NCBI RefSeq assembly: GCF_000980835.1
Contig: NZ_CP011312.1
Span: forward strand, 682,001 to 746,000
From: Corynebacterium kutscheri
GTDB lineage: Bacteria > Actinomycetota > Actinomycetes > Mycobacteriales > Mycobacteriaceae
Direction: 5' to 3'
DNA length: 64,000 bases
Of this stretch, positions 59,521-64,000 are shown piece after piece. The translations under genes and the position numbers were made by a program. The notes beneath the pieces were generated by a model. It saw only the letters and a list, made by a program, of their open reading frames with translations, ran no database searches and was not told where the DNA came from. The first letter of the stretch is position 1, and each line of letters opens with the position of its first letter.

Positions 59521-61390
59521 GTGACCACCATTCGATTTGACCGTAATGACCAACTTCTTGATCGGTACTTAGTGCGAAGAGCAAGAAGACGCCGTTTTCT
59601 CACCAACGAAACCTACGCCGCTTTTGCCCTAATATTCGCCACGATATTCGCTATCATTTGGGTAAATACTGGCGATAGCTATTCACATTTTTGGCACATT
59701 GAAGCTGGCTTTTCGCTTGGTTCTCTTGACTTCCACCTGACTTTGCATGAATGGGTGGACGAAGGCATCATGGCTGCTTTCTTTTTTATGGTTGGCCTTG
59801 ATGTGCGCCGTGATCTTACCACGGTGAACTCCGTCATCCGAGCCAGGCCGTGCTGCCAATGGCCGCAGCTATTGGTGGGCTAGTAGTTCCTGCCTTGGTT
59901 TTCCTTTTTATTACTGCCGGGCAAGATTACTCTTCTGCCTGGGGATCAGTTATCTCTACTGATACCGCCTTTGCACTAGGAATGCTTGCTCTAATCGGGC
60001 CAAGAAATGCGCCGCGGTTACGTGCTTTTCTCTTAGCCTTTGCTGTTATCGATGATATCGGTGCTTTAGGTGTGATCGCTATTTTTATACTGATCAACTT
60101 AACTTGGTTGCACTTAGCCTTGTTGGCCTAGGATTAGCTGCAACTTGGTTGTTAACACGTATGCATGTATGGCGGGTATTCCCATATTTACTATTAGCAG
60201 TTTTTACTTGGGCAGCCATGTATTTTGCTGGTGTGCATGCAACCTTAGCCGGTGTGCTACTCGCTTTGATTATGCCAGTGACGATGCCACACGAATATTA
60301 TGTGGGCAATGTGAAACGGTTACTAGATTTATATAAGCAAGCGCCAGCAGCCAGTGTTGCAGCTGTTGCTCGCGATGCTCTTTCCCATGCGCTACCAATT
60401 AATCAACGGCTTTCTTATCTGCTTCCACCTTATGTTAATTATTTCGTAGTTCCATTGTTTGCTTTGGCAAACGCGGGTGTCACCATTTCCGCAGAGACTT
60501 TAAGTAGTACTTTTAGTTCGAAACTTTTTTGGGGTGTTATTGCTGGTTTGGTGATTGGCAAATTAGTTGGGGTGTTTTTAGGCGCTGTTTTAGTGCTGCA
60601 GTTCTTACCTGCTAGCCGTCTGCCAGGTCTAGATATGCCTCGCATTGCCGGTGTCGCCGCTCTTTCAGGTATGGGCTTTACTATCTCGCTGTTGGTGGCA
60701 AACCTCGCCCTTGATGATCAAACCCTTAATGCTCAAGCAAGTGCTGGTGTGCTACTAGCTTCATTATTGGCTTTTGCACTTGCTTCTCTTATCTTTAAGA
60801 TTGGCGACAAGGTATCGCCACTTTCAGTACCAGATGGTGAAGTACTACCGCGCGGCTTTAATGCTGAAGTAGATCATTATGTTGGTAAAAAGGAAGCACC
60901 CATCCATTTCGTGGTGTACAACAATTTCTCTTATCCCGGCCGATACCGCCTAGCTGATGCTCTTCATCGAGCAATTGAAATTGCTGGTAAAGATGATCGA
61001 GTTAGTTATACCTGTCGATATATGGTTAGCGATGAAATTGGTCAGTATATCGCTGGGTGTTTAGAATACGCCGATACTGAAGGAAAGTATTGGGAATTCC
61101 ATAACCGTATTGTTGAAGTTAGCGGTGAGCTTGATGTTGATGCACTCGAAGATATCGCTAAAGAAACCGGCATTGATGTTAAAAAGATGAAAGCAGAAGT
61201 TGGTTCTGGAAAATTTGATGCTCGAATTCATTATGACCAGATAGATGTTCCTAAAGATTATGAATCGATGGAACCTATTATGTTCTTACAGGGTAAGCGA
61301 GTTCATCATTTGATTAACGATTGGTCTATTGCTCAGCGAGTTCGGGATGAAATTGAGAAATTGGATTCTCTGGTTACCGAAGCTAAGTAA
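59521..61390 (+). pseudogene. nhaA: Na+/H+ antiporter NhaA fused to a thioredoxin-like domain, with two frameshifts
   Basis: Reading continues across three frames: GTG (TTIRFDRND) to about 59822, then frame of GLVVPALVFLF to about 60086, then LVGLGLAATW to the stop at 61390. Frames 1 and 2 join if one C is restored in ACCACGG, giving DLTTGELRHPSQAVLPM; frames 2 and 3 join if one T is restored in the T5 run, giving AIFYTDQLNLVALSLVG. The NhaA part has STDTAFALGML and FAVIDDIGAL with the twin Asp site. The C-terminal 150 residues form a DsbA/thioredoxin-like domain in which NNFSYPGRYR stands where CxxC would be. Either a recent pseudogene or assembly errors at simple runs. Confidence 0.85.
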
Positions 61391-61412
61391 CTAGATCCTT
61401 TCAACGCGTTTT

Positions 61413-61464
61413 AAGCGATGGTGTTTTATCGGAAGTCGGTAAAACACCATCGCTTAAGTTTTTT
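61413..61464 (+). terminator. Terminator of nhaA
   Basis: AAGCGATGGTGTTTTA (61413-61428) and TAAAACACCATCGCTT (61440-61455) are a perfect 16-bp stem followed by AAGTTTTTTG. The intact terminator suggests that the nhaA transcription unit is recent. Confidence 0.93.
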
Positions 61465-61921
61465 GAGGGTTAAGCCGAGCGCGTATATACCTTCTGTGTA
61501 TAAGCAGAGATTAATGCCGAAAAGCCGGATCATTCCTTGTTTATAAAGATGTTTTGTTTTTATCTGTTGGGTAGCTATGGGGTGTTATTTATCTGACTTT
61601 AAGGGGTAACGCAATGGGGGGATTGCGCATATTTTGGCGAAAAGTGGGTGATTAATTTACAACACATGTTAAAGCTTTAGTGAGGGAAGTTACTGCTGGT
61701 TTTTTGTGGGAAAAGTTGGGTTAATGTAGTTTTATTTGGTTTCTTTTAAGAAAACTATTAAATAATTTCTGTCAAATTTATGTAAAAATGGGAGAAAAGT
61801 TTATAAAAACTGTAAAAATATTTACTAGATTGCATTATATTTTCTATTGATTTCCTAGATGTTTTTTCTTGTCCCAGGTAATTTAAGTGCTACACGTACA
61901 TCAATTTCTCTAGGACAAACT
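61465..61921. other. Long leader/promoter region of cstA
   Basis: About 457 bases, AT-rich, with no supported gene and no clear GlxR-type TGTGA-N6-TCACA site on inspection. An open frame extends from the cstA start upstream to 61861 without a ribosome site. Confidence 0.4.
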
Positions 61922-64000
61922 ATGAGTGAATCTGTAAAGGCTGCGGAGCCAATTGAAGATGGTCGCCCGCAAGCATATGTTGATCCAGAAGTTTTGGATA
62001 AAGAACAGCGCGATTGGACACCCAAAAAAATAGCGCTATGGGTCGCTATTTCTCTATTGGGTGCAGTGAGCTGGTGGATGATTGCTATTGTGCGCGGTGA
62101 AACTGTCAACGGCATTTGGTTTGTATTTGCTGCCGTATGTTCGTACCTTATTGGCTATCGTTTCTATTCGCGATTTATTGAAGCAAAACTGGCTGAGCCA
62201 GACGATCGCCGTGCCACCCCGGCGGAATACGATGCTGATGGTAAAGACTATGCGGCAACTGATCGTCGGGTGCTTTATGGGCACCACTTTGCAGCCATTG
62301 CTGGTGCAGGTCCTTTAGTTGGTCCAGTGCTTGCTGCACAGATGGGATTCTTGCCTGGCACAATTTGGATTATTGTCGGTGTTATTTTTGCCGGTGCAGT
62401 ACAAGATTACTTGGTACTTTTCTTCTCTATGCGCCGAGGTGGCAGGTCATTAGGACAGATGGCCAAAGAAGAACTTGGCACTATTGGTGGCTACGCTGCG
62501 ATTCTGGCAACCCTAGCAATCATGATTATCATTACTGCGATTCTCGCGCTTGTGGTGGTTAATGCGCTAGGCGAATCACCTTGGGGTGTTTTCTCTGTCG
62601 GTATGACTATTCCTATTGCCTTGTTCATGGGCGTATATTTGCGCTATCTACGCCCTGGAAAAGTGGGCGAAGTATCAATTATCGGTTTTATCCTTTTGAT
62701 GTTGGCGATTATCTCTGGTGGTTGGGTTGCCGAAACATCGTGGGGTATCGAACACCTTACCCTTGACCGGGTAACCCTTGCCTGGGCAGTGATTATTTAT
62801 GGTTTTGTGGCAGCTATTTTGCCAGTGTGGTTGCTGCTAGCACCACGTGATTACCTTTCTACCTTCATGAAGGTAGGCACTATTGTTCTATTGGCAGTTG
62901 GCATTGTTGTTGTTCGCCCAGAAATCTCGGTTCCTGCCTTTTCGGAATTTGCTTCGCGATCTGACGGTCCGGTTTGGTCTGGCTCGCTTTTCCCATTCCT
63001 CTTTGTCACCATTGCTTGCGGCGCCCTTTCTGGTTTCCATGCGCTGATCGCTTCTGGTACGACCCCAAAGATGGTGGAAAAAGAACGCCAAACTCGTTTT
63101 ATCGGTTATGGTGGCATGCTGATGGAATCCTTCGTCGCTATTATGGCACTGGTTGCAGCAATTACTGTTGATCGCGGTATCTACTTTGCGATGAACTCCG
63201 GTGCAGGCGCTACCGGGGGAACCGTAGAAGGCGCGGTTGCCTTTGTTAACTCACTCGGTTTAGCTGGAGTAAACGTTACTCCAGAATTACTTACCGAAAC
63301 CGCTACCAATGTTGGTGAGCACAGCATTGTTTCACGTACTGGTGGTGCGCCCACTTTGGCAGTAGGCATGGCCGGAATTATGCACGATATGATGCCAGCA
63401 TTTGATTTGATGAGCTTTTGGTATCACTTCGCCATTATGTTTGAGGCATTATTTATTTTGACTGCCGTTGATGCTGGTACCCGTGTGGCACGTTTTATGC
63501 TTTCTGATACCTTGGGCAATTTCTACCCACGTTTCCGTGATCATAATTGGCGTCTGGGTGCTTGGATTACTACTGCTGTGATGGTTGCTGGTTGGGGCGG
63601 AATTCTTATTCTTGGTGTGACCGATCCACTTGGCGGTATTAATACCTTCTATCCATTATTTGGCATTGCCAACCAGTTATTGGCTGCAGTTGCTTTGGCT
63701 GTGTGTTTAGCCATTGCTGCAAATAAGCGTAAGTTTAAATATTTATGGATTATCGCTGTTCCGCTGGTCTTTGACCTGGTTGTGACTGTTGTTGGCTCGT
63801 GGCAAAAGATCTTTAGCAGTAATCCAAAGGTGGGCTACTGGGCTAACCACAATGCATATAAGACAGCGCTAGAGTCCGGTGCTGAATCCTTTGGTGCCGC
63901 TCGCTCGGTAGCAGAAATTGAGGCAGTGGTACGCAATACTTTTGTTCAGGGAAGTTTGTCGATTGTTTTCGTTGTCTTGACTTTGGTTGTGGTAGCCATG
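61922..64000 (+). CDS. cstA: Carbon starvation protein CstA, 3' end beyond window
   Basis: 693 codons of an open frame that continues past 64000. The start is the ATG of MSESVKAAEP, AGGA six bases upstream. Multi-helix transporter with the family hallmarks YGHHFAAIAGAGPLVGPVLAAQMG, AGAVQDYLVLFFSMRRGGRSLGQ, and SGFHALIASGTTPKM. Family members import peptides or pyruvate during carbon starvation. This belongs to the long-form group (about 700 aa or more). No regulator is visible. Confidence 0.95.
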   Translation, partial: MSESVKAAEPIEDGRPQAYVDPEVLDKEQRDWTPKKIALWVAISLLGAVSWWMIAIVRGETVNGIWFVFAAVCSYLIGYRFYSRFIEAKLAEPDDRRATPAEYDADGKDYAATDRRVLYGHHFAAIAGAGPLVGPVLAAQMGFLPGTIWIIVGVIFAGAVQDYLVLFFSMRRGGRSLGQMAKEELGTIGGYAAILATLAIMIIITAILALVVVNALGESPWGVFSVGMTIPIALFMGVYLRYLRPGKVGEVSIIGFILLMLAIISGGWVAETSWGIEHLTLDRVTLAWAVIIYGFVAAILPVWLLLAPRDYLSTFMKVGTIVLLAVGIVVVRPEISVPAFSEFASRSDGPVWSGSLFPFLFVTIACGALSGFHALIASGTTPKMVEKERQTRFIGYGGMLMESFVAIMALVAAITVDRGIYFAMNSGAGATGGTVEGAVAFVNSLGLAGVNVTPELLTETATNVGEHSIVSRTGGAPTLAVGMAGIMHDMMPAFDLMSFWYHFAIMFEALFILTAVDAGTRVARFMLSDTLGNFYPRFRDHNWRLGAWITTAVMVAGWGGILILGVTDPLGGINTFYPLFGIANQLLAAVALAVCLAIAANKRKFKYLWIIAVPLVFDLVVTVVGSWQKIFSSNPKVGYWANHNAYKTALESGAESFGAARSVAEIEAVVRNTFVQGSLSIVFVVLTLVVVAM

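Noticed and set aside
59850..60131. Separate small membrane protein in the middle of nhaA
   Set aside because: It is the middle third of the nhaA frame, joined to both neighbours by one missing base each.
61600..61700. GlxR/CRP-type operator before cstA (GGTGATTAATTTACA)
   Set aside because: Spacing and several bases differ from TGTGA-N6-TCACA; not convincing.

Overview
The window looks like chromosome from a Corynebacterium with fairly low GC (an estimate by eye, not computed). The evidence is a mycolate-type ketoreductase next to orn, a PdxR-box in front of pdxST, mycothiol-era redox genes, LAxTG-anchored surface proteins, and a gene order from ssb to nadD that largely follows the actinobacterial order known from Mycobacterium (ssb, ettA, thioesterase, small conserved gene, glbO, pepN, DsbA-like, rpiB, tig, clpP1, clpP2, clpX, valS, folC, DUF4233, ndk, rne, rplU, rpmA, obgE, proB, proA, nadD). 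The species cannot be decided from the sequence alone.

Left end (1-5.7 kb): the start of a DapA-like lyase, a queuosine-precursor transporter beside tRNA-His, a tight cmrA-orn pair for mycolate maturation and RNA turnover, and the divergent pdxR/pdxST vitamin B6 locus.

Accessory region (5.7-17.7 kb): three 26-bp tandem repeats, an rclA-like flavoprotein pseudogene with an in-frame stop whose 3' end is replaced by a decayed IS3-family element, two paralogous small secreted proteins of unknown family (one with a WDSxx pentapeptide repeat), and two very large paralogous surface proteins (1211 and 1118 aa) on the minus strand. The surface proteins are built from repeated disulfide/isopeptide-type domains on a Thr/Pro stalk and end in LANTG sorting signals. 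A tRNA-Arg closes this region. It is the most novel part of the window.

Core region (17.8-61.4 kb): a CopD-CtaG copper/cytochrome oxidase assembly fusion, ssb, ettA, a polar amino-acid ABC importer, a thioesterase pair, glbO, pepN, a mycothiol-type DsbA-like protein, rpiB, two small or unusual proteins, tRNA-Gly and tRNA-Pro, tig, the Clp protease genes clpP1P2 and clpX, a TetR regulator, mdh, valS-folC-DUF4233, a 47-aa membrane protein, ndk, an osmoprotectant ABC importer, RNase E/G, rplU-rpmA-obgE, proB, proA-nadD and an nhaA gene with two single-base frameshifts. Most of these serve protein quality control, translation, ribosome assembly, proline synthesis and NAD synthesis. The two ABC importers are insertions relative to the mycobacterial order.

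Right end (61.4-64 kb): cstA, a peptide/pyruvate-type carbon starvation transporter, which runs off the window.
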